This document shows positions 51,713-62,800 of a stretch of DNA of 64,000 nt, piece by piece. A program made the translations under genes and the position numbers. The stretch's first letter is position 1; every line of letters starts with the position of its first letter. The notes under the pieces are model-generated. The model was not told the DNA's origin, ran no database searches, and saw nothing but the letters and a program-made list of their open reading frames with translations. The DNA comes from Tritrichomonas musculus (Eukaryota > Parabasalia > Tritrichomonadida > Tritrichomonadidae): the NCBI GenBank assembly GCA_039105265.1, contig JAPFFF010000007.1:5022001-5086000 (forward strand), in the 5' to 3' direction.

Positions 51713-52588
51713 GCGCAATGATTTTAAGTAATCAAGACTTTGCTTTATGTAGTTTTACTTGATTCCCAATTGTGAATCATCTAAGAAGAGGAGAAAAAAA
51801 GTTCATAAATAAATAAGAAGAGGAGAAAAAAAAAAATAGATGATCCAAAAACCTATTAAGACATTCCTTTCTCGAAAATTTAAATTAGCTTATTTTTTAA
51901 ATATTATAGCTGTTATAATAGCCTATTTTGAATATTAAATTGAGTTTTATCATTTTTATTATAATTCGTTTGTTTATTTTAGATGTGACTATTTATATGA
52001 CTAAAATTTTTATTATAATGGCCAATTATTTCAAAATTAACGATTAATAATTGCCAAATTTGTGATATTAAAAAGCAAGAATATCAAAAAAATTGAATAA
52101 ACTATGCATTGAAATATTCAATAGATGGTTCGGATTATATGATAAATTTATTCAAAATTCTATAGGGTTCGAATTTTGAATTATATAATTTTTTTAAATT
52201 AAAAGATAAAAAAACGTTTAAATCGCCAATAATATGGCATTTAATCAAATAATTGATATCTAATTTATCGATTGATCAAATCAATTCATGTATATTTTCT
52301 CAAAATCCAAAAATAAATTAATTAATATGCTTAATATTTTAAAAAAAATCTCATATATCCTGCAATAAGTATAATCGTTTGGATTTTTTGTATTAATGAT
52401 AAAAATTTACAAAATAAACCAGATAAATAAAGATAATTAATTAAAAACATATTTGAAATAGGGAGTATTGAAAAAAAATTTTTTGAACCCTTATAATTGA
52501 ATTTATAATCAAAAAAATGTACAATAAACTACTTTTCTGAACATCAATCAAATTCAATAGAATATTCGTTATTAAAATATCTCATAAA
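51713..52588. other. upstream region of the transporter gene
   Basis: AT-rich spacer. AAGAAGAGGAGAAAAAAA is repeated at 51783 and 51815. No gene or clear initiator motif was recognised. Confidence 0.4.
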
Positions 52589-53791
52589 ATGGGAAATCCG
52601 CGAGATTTTTTATCAGTTTTAATAATTCTTAGTCTTCCACTTCAATTCAGTTTTCTGTTAAACTTTTATACGAATACTGAATCAGATATTCAAAAAAATT
52701 GGGATATGAGTAAAATATCAGACTTACAATTAGATATTGCAAATAGAATTTCAACATATTTTGCATCAGCAAGTGCAATTGTCACAATATTTTTGAGTTA
52801 CAAATTTAAGAAAAGGAGATTGCCAATTACAATTAATTTTATCATAGAAGGAATAGTATGGCTAGTATATCTTGCAATTAGTGATAAATTAATATGGCTT
52901 GTCATCGTTTTGAGAGCGATAAATGGAATATTACTGGGATTTTTCCATTCAGTACATATATCTTATATTATGCATTTTGCTGAAAAAGAGTCATTAGGAC
53001 ATCATGGATGTCTTGTTCAATTTGCAATGTTTCTTTCTTTATGCTTTTTAAACTTTTTGACTTTTGCTGTTTCATGGAGAACTCTTGCAGTAATATTAAG
53101 TATTCAATCATTTTTATTTGCAGGATTAATTTGGCTTGTTCCCGAATCTCCTATTCAACAAAAGAGCTCATCGCATGCATATATTTTTCATTCTCCCAAT
53201 TTCAAAAATTTATTAATTATGATAACAATTATGTTTGTTCAATGTTTCTCAGGAATTGGCTTCATGATCGATAATTGTCCCCGTTTAATGTCATCAATTG
53301 GAATTGACATTGCTCCAGAACTTCAATCAGTTTTAACTAATTTCATTGGTTGTTTGGCAACTTTGGTTGCTTCGTTCATCATTGATATTGTTAGTGTTAG
53401 GTACATGTGGGGCTTGTCAACATTTGGAATGGTTTTAAGTTTGATCATATATGACATAACTTTGAAAGTTGTTTGTCCCAATTGGCTAGGAGTTTTCAGT
53501 GTTTTCTTATATTTCTTATTTTTTGGTTTGGGTTCAGGTCCCATTCCGTGGTTACTTCCTGGTGTCATTTTCCAAGAACCTGTAATGATTGAAAGTGGAT
53601 GTATTAATTGTTTTATGAATAGATTCATGGATATTTGGTTTGGTTATTTATTAACCTATATTACAGAATCAGTGGGAGAGTTTGGCTCTGTTATTTTTAA
53701 TGCAGGATTTTCATTAGCAGGATGTTTATTTGGATTATTTGCTATTCCAACAATGAAAAATGTATACCGAGAAAATACTACGTTACTTTAA
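52589..53791 (+). CDS. major facilitator superfamily transporter (sugar-transporter type)
   Basis: This 400-residue membrane protein has about 11-12 hydrophobic segments, starting with FLSVLIILSLPLQFSFLLNF. Sugar-porter (SLC2) signatures are visible: VPESPIQ near residue 190 at the end of helix 6 and GLGSGPIPWLLPG near 314 in helix 10. The usual charged GRR-type loop between helices 2 and 3 is represented by KFKKRRLPI. It is shorter than typical glucose transporters (about 450-500), mainly through a short central loop and tail. The substrate is probably a sugar or related small molecule at the plasma or an internal membrane; specificity cannot be read. The frame is intact with a clear ATG. 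Confidence 0.85.
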   Translation: MGNPRDFLSVLIILSLPLQFSFLLNFYTNTESDIQKNWDMSKISDLQLDIANRISTYFASASAIVTIFLSYKFKKRRLPITINFIIEGIVWLVYLAISDKLIWLVIVLRAINGILLGFFHSVHISYIMHFAEKESLGHHGCLVQFAMFLSLCFLNFLTFAVSWRTLAVILSIQSFLFAGLIWLVPESPIQQKSSSHAYIFHSPNFKNLLIMITIMFVQCFSGIGFMIDNCPRLMSSIGIDIAPELQSVLTNFIGCLATLVASFIIDIVSVRYMWGLSTFGMVLSLIIYDITLKVVCPNWLGVFSVFLYFLFFGLGSGPIPWLLPGVIFQEPVMIESGCINCFMNRFMDIWFGYLLTYITESVGEFGSVIFNAGFSLAGCLFGLFAIPTMKNVYRENTTLL

Positions 53792-55351
53792 TATAATCTT
53801 TATTATTCTTTTTAGAGTAATCTTTATTTATATCTATTTAAAACTTATTTTTTATATTTTAAGTGATTATATTATTTAAATTTTCTAATTAAGTAAATAT
53901 AAAAATAATTCAATTTAAGGATAAAGTCAAAATAATTAAAAAAAAAAAATATATTTTTTAATTCAAAAGTTAAAATATTTCAAAAAGTTTTTAAGGCGGT
54001 ATGATTCCTCTCAAAAAAATGATCGTTCTATCAAAAATTGTGGGGATTTCTGAGTTTTATTTTTATTTTTTTTCGTTTTCCCACCTCACCGCCAAAAAAG
54101 CTCCTTTTCAGGCGTTTATAACTCTTCAAATACAAGTTTTCAAAAAATCTTTTTTTAGCAAATAGCGTTTCAATCTAATCGATCTCGCGATCTAGGGAAC
54201 CAAATTTACATTTTAATTCAAAATGGAAAAATATATATAGTTATAAAAATTTCTACCAAAATATAGCCTATTTCATTTATATTTTTTAAAATATAATATT
54301 AAAATACTAATTGGAAGAGTAAAATAGAAAATAAACCATAATAATAAAAGTAATTGAAATAAAGAATTCAAAATCACTTCATTAAAATTTTTCATTAATG
54401 AATTTTATAATTTTTCCATATCTCTGGAAATATCTTGAAGAAAAAGTGCTCTTGAAAATGAAAATTCATTATATATTAATAAATCTTTAATTATTTATAT
54501 ATAGGCTTGTTAATCTCCGATTCTCGAGATCGAAAATTGAATGACTTTTTGATATCGATACATAAATATGCACTGATTCTCGAGATCGATTTCAGAGATC
54601 GAGAACTTTTTTCTCTGATTTTAATATCAGAATTTTCAATTAAACTTTTTGATAAATAAATGATCGTAATTTAATCTCAAATATTTCATAAAAAAGAATG
54701 TATTTTTTGATTTTAATCTTAAAATAAACATCAATACATTCTATTATTTATTTTTAAATATTATAAAATCACAAATACCAATTATAAAAAAAGATAAATC
54801 TGTTTGAGATCTCGAGATCTCGGTAATTGATATCAAGTTTACAATTATTTTTATATCACATTTCATATCTGATATCTTGATAATCGATAATCTCGATATC
54901 AGATTTGTAAACTGATAATCGAGTATCAGATGAAAAAAAGTGACGTTTTGAATATCGATTCTCAAAATAACAAGTCATTTTATATATTAATCAAATAATG
55001 CAAATTTTCCAAAAAAACTTTAATATTTAGGAAATATTTTCTAGAATTATGTCATTCTTTTATCTAAAATATTAATTTAATCATAATTTGGTATTTTTAT
55101 TTTGTTTACAATGGAAAAAATGAAAAGCATTATTTCATATTAATTGAATAGAGCTCTATTGAATTTTATCATTCATCAAAATTATAGGTTCCTGTAGACG
55201 GATTTTATATTTGAGATTTTAATTAATAATTATTAAATATAATTAGTATAAATATCAATTTTGTTATGAAATGTCTTACTTTTTTTATTTTCTGACAGTT
55301 TAAAAACGGTTAAACCCATATGTACTGAAATTGACTTTGCCTAATTTCCAA
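53792..55351. other. intergenic region with GATC-rich inverted segments
   Basis: About 1.5 kb without a gene. From about 54510 to 54965 the motifs CTCGAGATCGA, GATCTCGAGATCTCGG and ATATCGAT recur in both orientations. Weakly matching ends (GCTTGTTA near 54507 and its partner TAACAAGTC near 54968) suggest a degenerate foldback element. A GGCGGT/ACCGCC pair lies near 53994 and 54109. Confidence 0.4.
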
Positions 55352-55792
55352 ATGACTTTAGAACAAAAGTTACAAAGAGAAAAAGAACTAAAACAAATAC
55401 TTACTCCAGATCCAAATGTTAATGAAGCAGTTCTCTTTAATGGATTGTCGGTTCTATTTGAGAGGAAATCTGATTCAATTTTGGAAAAGATTGGTGCTGG
55501 CATGGTTCAAATTCTTCAAAATGATCTTAACAAGCGTTGTAGAATCCTAATAAGATGTGCAAAAGATTTGAATAAGGCCCTTCTCAATAGTTATATTTAT
55601 CCTTTTTCTGAGTTTCAAAAATATGGAGATGTTGGACTTCAGTTTAATGCAATCAACTATGTTGATAATGCGGAGAAAAAAACGTATATTATCAATCTTG
55701 TCAGCAAAGAAATCGCCAACGATTTTTCGAAAAAATTTTTACAATCCCTTGCTATTAATCATGAGATTTTTCGCAAGAATGGTCAATGTTAA
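55352..55792 (+). CDS. Ran-binding domain (RanBD1) protein
   Basis: The ATG at 55352 (MTLEQKLQREKEL) gives 146 residues; a TTG seven codons upstream is unlikely to be used. After a short charged helix the whole protein fits a single RanBP1-type domain. The order is NEAVLFNGLSVLFER (compare VxFxxRAKLFRF), a conserved-type strand IGAGMVQILQN (GIGDVKILKN), CRILIRCAKDLNKALLNSYI (RILMRRDKTLKVCANHYI), QFNAINYVDN (VWNAADFAD) and a C-terminal helix NDFSKKFLQSL. This is known family structure read by eye. Such proteins bind Ran-GTP and assist nuclear transport. It has no extra domains, so it would act as a soluble RanBP1-like cofactor. The glycine and arginine positions are partly diverged. The stop reads into TAAAAA. 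Confidence 0.8.
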   Translation: MTLEQKLQREKELKQILTPDPNVNEAVLFNGLSVLFERKSDSILEKIGAGMVQILQNDLNKRCRILIRCAKDLNKALLNSYIYPFSEFQKYGDVGLQFNAINYVDNAEKKTYIINLVSKEIANDFSKKFLQSLAINHEIFRKNGQC

Positions 55793-56330
55793 AAAATTGG
55801 GTACTTAATTAACAACAGTTAAAAAGATGCTTAATTATATCTTAGTTCTATTGAATCGAAGCTATTGACAGCATGGCCCATGAAATTGATTTGAATACTA
55901 AAATATTTACATGTTTCTCTAATTGAACAGTAAGATAATGTTAAATTTATGTCATAAAGTGTTTTTTATTATATTATTATTCTTATAAGTTTTTTTCTTG
56001 ATACCATAATATTTAATGATTATTGGCATCATGATTGATTATAGATGATTTCAATCATTTTATATATTATTTCACATACTGATAATTAATACCGCATATT
56101 GGTATCTTGAGATATACCAATATGTAGCTGTATGATATTCATTTTTCTTAAAATATATTTGAAAAATAATGCAAGATTTATCTTTATGGAGAAAAAATGT
56201 AATATACCTAAAAATTAATGAGATATTTATAAATAAATAATTTATATCATTTTTTTTTTTTGTCAAATTTTTATTCAATTATTTAATACAAATTTTAATT
56301 ATTAAGCATTAATTTTATTTTGATTAATTA
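55793..56330. other. intergenic region with a hairpin
   Basis: AT-rich spacer. CATATTGGTAT and its exact complement around CTTGAGAT form an 11-bp hairpin at 56095-56124. No gene is visible. Confidence 0.5.
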
Positions 56331-58796
56331 ATGCTTCTTGTTGCTGGTTATAATAAATATAAGCAATTAATTGCAGAAACTAATGATCCAGAAAATAAAC
56401 CACGCATTTATCCTCCCCAAGTAGTGACTATTAAATCAGATATCAAATCATTTTCCACCTATGCGCATCATTCAGTTAAAATTGATGAAGATGGTCATGC
56501 ATATGCAATTGGAAAAGATCTTAATTTTCGAATAGGTACAACAAATCGTCAAGTTTATTCAGAATTTACTCAAATTACTTTTGATGAAATTCATGAAAAA
56601 TTTATTTCAGCTCATTGTGGAATTCAATTTACATTGTACATTACAGAACTTTACCGTCTAGTGTTATGTTGTGAACTAGACTTAAAAACAATTCCAAGAA
56701 TATTTCAATTAGATACGAGGCCAATATCACTTTTTGGTGGTTGTAAAACATGTGCAATTATAGATGAAAATGGTGATATATATTTAATTAATCCAGCTAA
56801 TCTTTACAAAGAAATAAATAATAATGATTCATTAAAAAATGATTTTTATCATCTTCGCCCTTCAATTCACCTTCCAAATCCAGCTCATATGATAGCGTGT
56901 GGAACCAATAATTTATTTACCCTAACAAAAGATGGTCATATCTATTCAACTAATTATCAAGGAAATTTAAATAAATATGAAGAATTTGTGATTCCAAAAC
57001 GAAATGAAAATTCTAAAATCACCAGAATTTCTGGAACAGGAAACGGATTTTTTGCAATTGATTCAGATGGATTTGTATATGGCTATTCACAGTGCCAAAA
57101 ATTCAATCAATTGGCAACATCTGACGAAAAAAGTAAGGAACATTTCATTTTAATTGAAGCTCTTCAAAAATACAAGATAGAAGAAGCTTTTTGTGGAATC
57201 GGCCATTCTTTTTTCATCACAAAGAGCGGTGAATTGTTATCTTGTGGCTCAAATAGATTTAGACAACTTTTGATTAATGGTTTTACAGAACAATTAAGCC
57301 CTGTTCCGTTAAAAGTTGACATTGGCAAATCAAATAAGGCAAAATCAGCAATTGCAGGAAACGCTGTTACAGTAATATTTTTAAATAGTGTTCCACAAAA
57401 TTGTCCCAACTTAGTTAATTCGTTAGTGTCCACATCCAAGAAAATATCAGTGAAAAAAATATCAAAAAAGCATTTTTTGCCTAAAGTTTCTCCCGTTGAG
57501 GCAAATAAATGTTCATCAACTCCAAGTTCTCCAATTTCATCGCATATTACGCCAATGAATACCTCATCTATAAGTCCAAAGCAGGCACCTTTAATCCAGT
57601 CTCCAATTCAGAAAAAGTTGCCAGCTTTTTCAGAGCCATCGACTCCAATTCGTAATCCAAATAAAGTATCCGCTTTTTCAATGAAATCGATGGTTCCAAA
57701 GCACTCAATGATTAAAATTGATAATGATAATCAACCTAAGAAGAGCCAAATTAAAAATGATCAATCTGACTTGCTTGACCGTTTAGAAAAAAGTGAGAAA
57801 GAAAATGAAGAATTGAAAATCCAGAATTCATTTTTATTCAAAATTTTGAGACAAATAAACAAAGGAAAAAATGACAATGAAAAACGGTTTATTAGTTTTG
57901 AAGAATTGATTGAGTTAAAGACTATTCGGTACCTGTCACGTAAAGAAACGATTGACGTTTCGTTAGTTGAAAGAAAGACCGATAAGAAGAGTGAATATTA
58001 TGTTCAAAAAACGTTTAAAACCGCCGATTTTAAGAAGTTTCAGAAATTCATGCGGGAATTTGAAATTATTTCATCAATAAACCATCCGTCTATAGTCAAA
58101 TTCTATCGTTACTCTAATGTTACACGGGACGTACCGAATCCGTTACTTTTGGTTGAATATCTTCCATTCAATTTGATTGAATTAATGTCAAATGGTTCAA
58201 TTGAATTGAATGATACGATAAAAGTTTCAATGATAATCGATATTGCTTTCGGACTTCGTTTTTTACATGACGTTCAAAAAGTTATGCATAGAAATTTAAA
58301 GCCTGAAAATATTTTACTTACAAAAAAATTTCACGCAAAGATTGGAGATTTCGCTTGGGCTAATTCTATCGATATCGACCTGGTGTATTCACAGAAGGAG
58401 GCTGTGTCAATGGCATTCATGGCACCTGAGTTATTGAATGGTGATGATTACGATGAAAAAGTCGACCAGTTCTCATTCGGTAAAATTGTGTACTATATCG
58501 TAACGGGTGGTAAACAACCGCCATTCAATATGATGGAAATTGATAGAGGTGTCACTTTCAAAAGATTACCATCATTTACCGATCTGGCGGCAGATTTGAT
58601 GGAGAAATGTTGCGCTTATTCTGCTGAAAATCGGCCTTTGTTTTCTGAAATTATTGAAATGATTGAAAAAGGAGGATTTTTGATTTTGCCAAATGTAGAT
58701 GCAAGTGTATTGAAAGAAAGAATGATAAAATTGAAGACATTAGAATCTGTAAATAATATGTTTGATGATCAAGGATCTAAAGATGAGAATATTTGA
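56331..58796 (+). CDS. RCC1-like propeller fused to a pseudokinase
   Basis: This 821-residue protein starts with RCC1-like repeats (MLLVAGYNKYKQL, HHSVKIDEDGHAYAIGKD, HSFFITKSGELLSCGSNRFRQL), which form a propeller over about residues 1-355. A serine/proline-rich linker (370-480) and a coiled coil (SDLLDRLEKSEKENEELKIQ, about 478-505) follow. The kinase fold covers about 525-795: VQKTF with K560, HRNLKPEN with asparagine N655 where the catalytic aspartate belongs, DFA from D673 instead of DFG, MAPEL and a DQFSFGK helix. No glycine-rich loop is visible. The missing catalytic aspartate and loop predict a pseudokinase or a very weak kinase, so the protein is probably a scaffold or allosteric regulator. 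RCC1 domains bind chromatin, small GTPases or membranes; the partner is unknown. The downstream sequence TGATAAAA supplies a TAAA signal. Confidence 0.86.
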   Translation: MLLVAGYNKYKQLIAETNDPENKPRIYPPQVVTIKSDIKSFSTYAHHSVKIDEDGHAYAIGKDLNFRIGTTNRQVYSEFTQITFDEIHEKFISAHCGIQFTLYITELYRLVLCCELDLKTIPRIFQLDTRPISLFGGCKTCAIIDENGDIYLINPANLYKEINNNDSLKNDFYHLRPSIHLPNPAHMIACGTNNLFTLTKDGHIYSTNYQGNLNKYEEFVIPKRNENSKITRISGTGNGFFAIDSDGFVYGYSQCQKFNQLATSDEKSKEHFILIEALQKYKIEEAFCGIGHSFFITKSGELLSCGSNRFRQLLINGFTEQLSPVPLKVDIGKSNKAKSAIAGNAVTVIFLNSVPQNCPNLVNSLVSTSKKISVKKISKKHFLPKVSPVEANKCSSTPSSPISSHITPMNTSSISPKQAPLIQSPIQKKLPAFSEPSTPIRNPNKVSAFSMKSMVPKHSMIKIDNDNQPKKSQIKNDQSDLLDRLEKSEKENEELKIQNSFLFKILRQINKGKNDNEKRFISFEELIELKTIRYLSRKETIDVSLVERKTDKKSEYYVQKTFKTADFKKFQKFMREFEIISSINHPSIVKFYRYSNVTRDVPNPLLLVEYLPFNLIELMSNGSIELNDTIKVSMIIDIAFGLRFLHDVQKVMHRNLKPENILLTKKFHAKIGDFAWANSIDIDLVYSQKEAVSMAFMAPELLNGDDYDEKVDQFSFGKIVYYIVTGGKQPPFNMMEIDRGVTFKRLPSFTDLAADLMEKCCAYSAENRPLFSEIIEMIEKGGFLILPNVDASVLKERMIKLKTLESVNNMFDDQGSKDENI

Positions 58797-59881
58797 TAAA
58801 AAAAAGTAATGAATTTGTCCAAGTCTGATCTAAATAATTTGGTCAATTGATTTTATGGTTTATTATTAAATGTAGATTGTGTTGTGTTAGAATAAATCAT
58901 AAATTCTTTATTAAATTAATTCAAATGACTATGGGAACAAGATTTATATTATCTATACGGAACTGTTTTCATTCAAAAAATTGAATTATTATTTAATATA
59001 TATAAATATTAGAGTTTTTCAGAATTATCGGTTAGTTTTCAAATTTGAATGCTTCATTCAATTTCCTTTCAATTTTTTGAGGCAAACATGCAAGGTAGTC
59101 GTTTCTCGTGCACTAAAAGATTTCAAAGTTTCTTATTTCCAAAAAAATATTCTTATGGTCGTATATCATATGAATTTAGGATTCTTTATTCTTCAATTTC
59201 TTTTTGGAAGAAAATTAGTTAATATTATTTTAGAAAAATTTCTCCATATTTTTACTTTAGTAATCTGATGATTTGCTTCTAGTGTTGAAAGAAAATGAAC
59301 AAATAGTGCCTAATTTACTTTTTATTAAATTTTTGAAAAAGATACTGAATCTTTAATGCAAAAAATGTATTAAAATCTCCTTAATTTTTATATATGATTC
59401 ATATAAAAATATTTAATTACAGAAATATATACATAAATTAAATAAATGTATTTAATATAATTATAATGTTCATTATCGATCAGCATATTTCATTAACATC
59501 AGTTTATTTTTGAAATTATTTGAACATGCACTAAATATACAGTTTATTTTATTACAGAAAAGCTGATATTATACATTTTTTTTTTAATGGAAATAAAAAT
59601 CTTTTTATATTTTGAATAGTTTATATTTATATTTTTCTGCGCAAAAAGCGGTTGGAAAAACTTTAATAAATATTTATAAATGGTGATTTTCAAAATGATT
59701 TTTAATTTTTTTAGGGATATTTTTATTTTCTATTATATAAATTAAACTTTATAAAATATATTTCATTTAAATATTAACATTTGTCTTTTATTTTCTAAAA
59801 TAAATATGACAAATTGATTCAGAATTCAAACGTATTTGAAATGAAAGTTAAACTTTTTCTTTTGAAAGTTAAAATCTTAAA
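58797..59881. other. intergenic region
   Basis: About 1.1 kb of AT-rich DNA between two plus-strand genes. A 95-codon frame (58981-59268) starts at TTG, has no homology I recognise and is not called. The upstream part of the last gene contains two GAAAGTTAAA motifs (59842 and 59865). Confidence 0.4.
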
Positions 59882-62800
59882 ATGGAAAAGAATAGTTTTC
59901 AGAAAGAATTGGTTGGATTTGAAGCAAATAATGATATACTACATATAACATCGAACAACAAATTTATAATCACTTATGATATCTGCAATAATTTATTAGC
60001 TTACGAATTTCAATCATCGAAACAGAAGAAAATGGATGTTTCATTACCTCAATCAAAAATTACTGATATTAAATTAGATTTGTTTGATTCTCTTTTTATT
60101 ATTTCATTTGAAGATGCTTCCTTAATTCTATTGGATGCTTATAATCCTAATAAAATTATTAGTAAATACAATTACTATGATTCAATTGATGAAAAAGAAA
60201 AAGATAAATTAATTAAATCCAATCAATCATGCTTTTTCAGAAACATTTCATTCGTTGATAATAATTCATTCATAGTAGTTTTACAAAAAGGCCCAATAAG
60301 TCATTGTCGTGAACAAATATTCAAATTTGCAATAGCGCAATCGGATGAATCAAATTACTCAATAATTAATTACTGCGATTTCATCAAATTTAGTACGGAC
60401 AAAGAAAGCCGTTTGATTGGTAATCCACTCAAGATCTTTGAAGAACATGTTCACATCATAAGGATCTCCTCGATATTAGTTTTTAACCAACAAAATCAAA
60501 AAGACGATCAAAAAGCATTCAAACTTCCAAAACTTGTTGGAATTTCACTCAAAAAGCAGAACAAGTTTTTGATAGCATCTGTTAACGATTTTCATTTTCA
60601 AATAATTCAGTCATTTACAGCAGACGATTCAATATCTTCCTTTGCCTATCATCAAGGCACGAATCGAATCAACGTTGCTTTTACGAGCTACAGTTTTCAC
60701 ATGATTTTTGTGAAAGCTCTCACAATTCCGGATGAAAAGAACCAAAAAATCACGATTGATGATGTTTGTACGATAAAGCTTCCAGTAATTATATGTTCGA
60801 ATTTGAGATCTCTATCGTTCATCTCACCTGACCTTATCTCTATCGTCTTCACATCACCTGGAAAATTGAATACTTCCATCTATTCAATTAATGAAGGAAA
60901 AATCATCGGCATTTTGCCTCCCGTTTTGAACACTAATTTGTACTTGAATTCAAATTTGTCAGTGGCTGCAACTTTTACAAACGATACTGTCTTCTTGATA
61001 TCAAAGGGAAGCGCGTTGTCATTCTCTAATAAAGACATGTCTGAGCTGGCAGTCGAAGGAAAGTTTGTCCCTGAAAAAATTGACGATTACTTTGACCAAA
61101 CTTCATTGAGATCGTCGAGTCTGATTGCTCACTACAACACGCTGAATGTTAAGAAGAAAGAAGGTGATGAGCAAGAGAAGAAGAAGAAGAAGCCTGACTT
61201 GCTCCCTGTCAAATCGCAGAAGTCATCTAACTTGATATCATTCTGGAACAGCTTCCAGAACAAGGACGGAGACAGTAATGAAAAAGTGTTGAATAGCGAG
61301 AAAAGCAAAGAAAAAATTAAAATTGAAAAAGAAAAAAATGATTTGCTGAATATAATTGAGAAGCCTCCAAATAAAGAAGACGAAACCGCCAGAGACACGC
61401 ATCTAATTGAGCAAGCGCAATCGCAACTTAAATCAGAATCTGCAAATCAAAATGAAGCTCCAATTGAAGAACAAAAACAAGAGAAAGAAGAAGTAAAAGA
61501 TGGAAATGAAAACGTATCAAACGTTGAAAAATCTGAAGAAAACAAGAATGAAACTTCAATTGAAGAGCAAAAGGAAGAAGTTAAAGATGATATTAATATA
61601 AATGAGGAAAATGTTGTTGTTGTTGTTGAGGAAGAAGAAGAAGACCAATACGAAAAGGACAACGATGATGATAGCAATTCAAAAGTTTCTGAAGAAGACC
61701 AATTGCAGAAGTTTAAAGCTGAGAACAAGATTGTTGAAGGAATTGAGTACCTCGTTAGCTTGTACAGTCAGTCTGCGAGCCATAATCAAGGCTCGAATCG
61801 AGTCAGTGAAATCAAATCGCATTCGTTTGACTTTTTGAATGCATACATTCAAAATGAGCTTAATAAGGAAGACCTAGACATGCCTCAGCTTGCTGCAGTA
61901 GTGATTGACTATTGCAAGCAGCTAAACATTGTTGATGAGTGGCTTTTGAGTGAGTCTGTTTTGTCCACTTTTTCACAATCAGGTCTTAAATTCAGAGACT
62001 TTTTGTATGCAGTAATCACAAAGGCCAATGCTTCATCCAGGCAAATCGTCACCAGTCCGTTCTTTGTCCACTGCGTAGCACAGAACTGCGGTGCTGGATT
62101 CCATGAAGAAGCAATTGAGAAATTTTTGTTGGATTTAATTCCATCCATTTTGAATGATGATTCGTTGAGAGTTTCATTTATAAAAGAGTATCTCATGTAT
62201 GCGAAAAGCGTCAATTCTCCATCATTTGCGGGCGATGTGTACTGCTGTCTTCTGCACGACTATTCGACTGCACTCAAGTGCTACGAGATTGCAAATGAAA
62301 GCACTGAAAAAATGTCAAAAATCATTGTCGATCACTCGTCATCGCCGGCTGTCATCAACTGGCTTTTTGCGTGCCTCAAAGGCGGTGATTCAGGCGAGGT
62401 TTCATTCCCACGGCTTTCCAAGTTCCTCACGACGAACAAGAATGAAAGCGAGTCACTTCAGATACTCAAAAACGTCCTCGAAGCAGGCTTGCTTTATTCA
62501 AACCTGACGGTTATAATAAATGTTTTATTGTCCACTTTTTCAATGGACCAAATAAGTTCACAAAATGTGTTATATGCCTATATTGAGAAGTTTATGATTG
62601 GTTCATTCAATCAAATCAATGTGCTTTCAAAAGTGTCACTTGAATATCTTTTGAGTCAAACTTTTTCAGACAAAGAAGAAAGTCATGAAAGTCTTCTTCT
62701 TGCGCTTTTGAATGCAAAAGATGAGCAAGAAAGACCAATTGAAATCTTCCCATCATCTGTCATTTATCCCCTCTTTTTGAAGTGCAAGTTGTTTGGCTAC

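Noticed and set aside
54507-54977. A GATC/CTCGAG-rich block considered as a defined foldback element
   Set aside because: Inverted similarity between the ends is too weak and no target duplication is visible, so it is only described in the intergenic entry.
58981-59268. A 95-codon plus-strand frame
   Set aside because: It starts at TTG, is hydrophobic and AT-driven, and has no recognisable homology or initiator.
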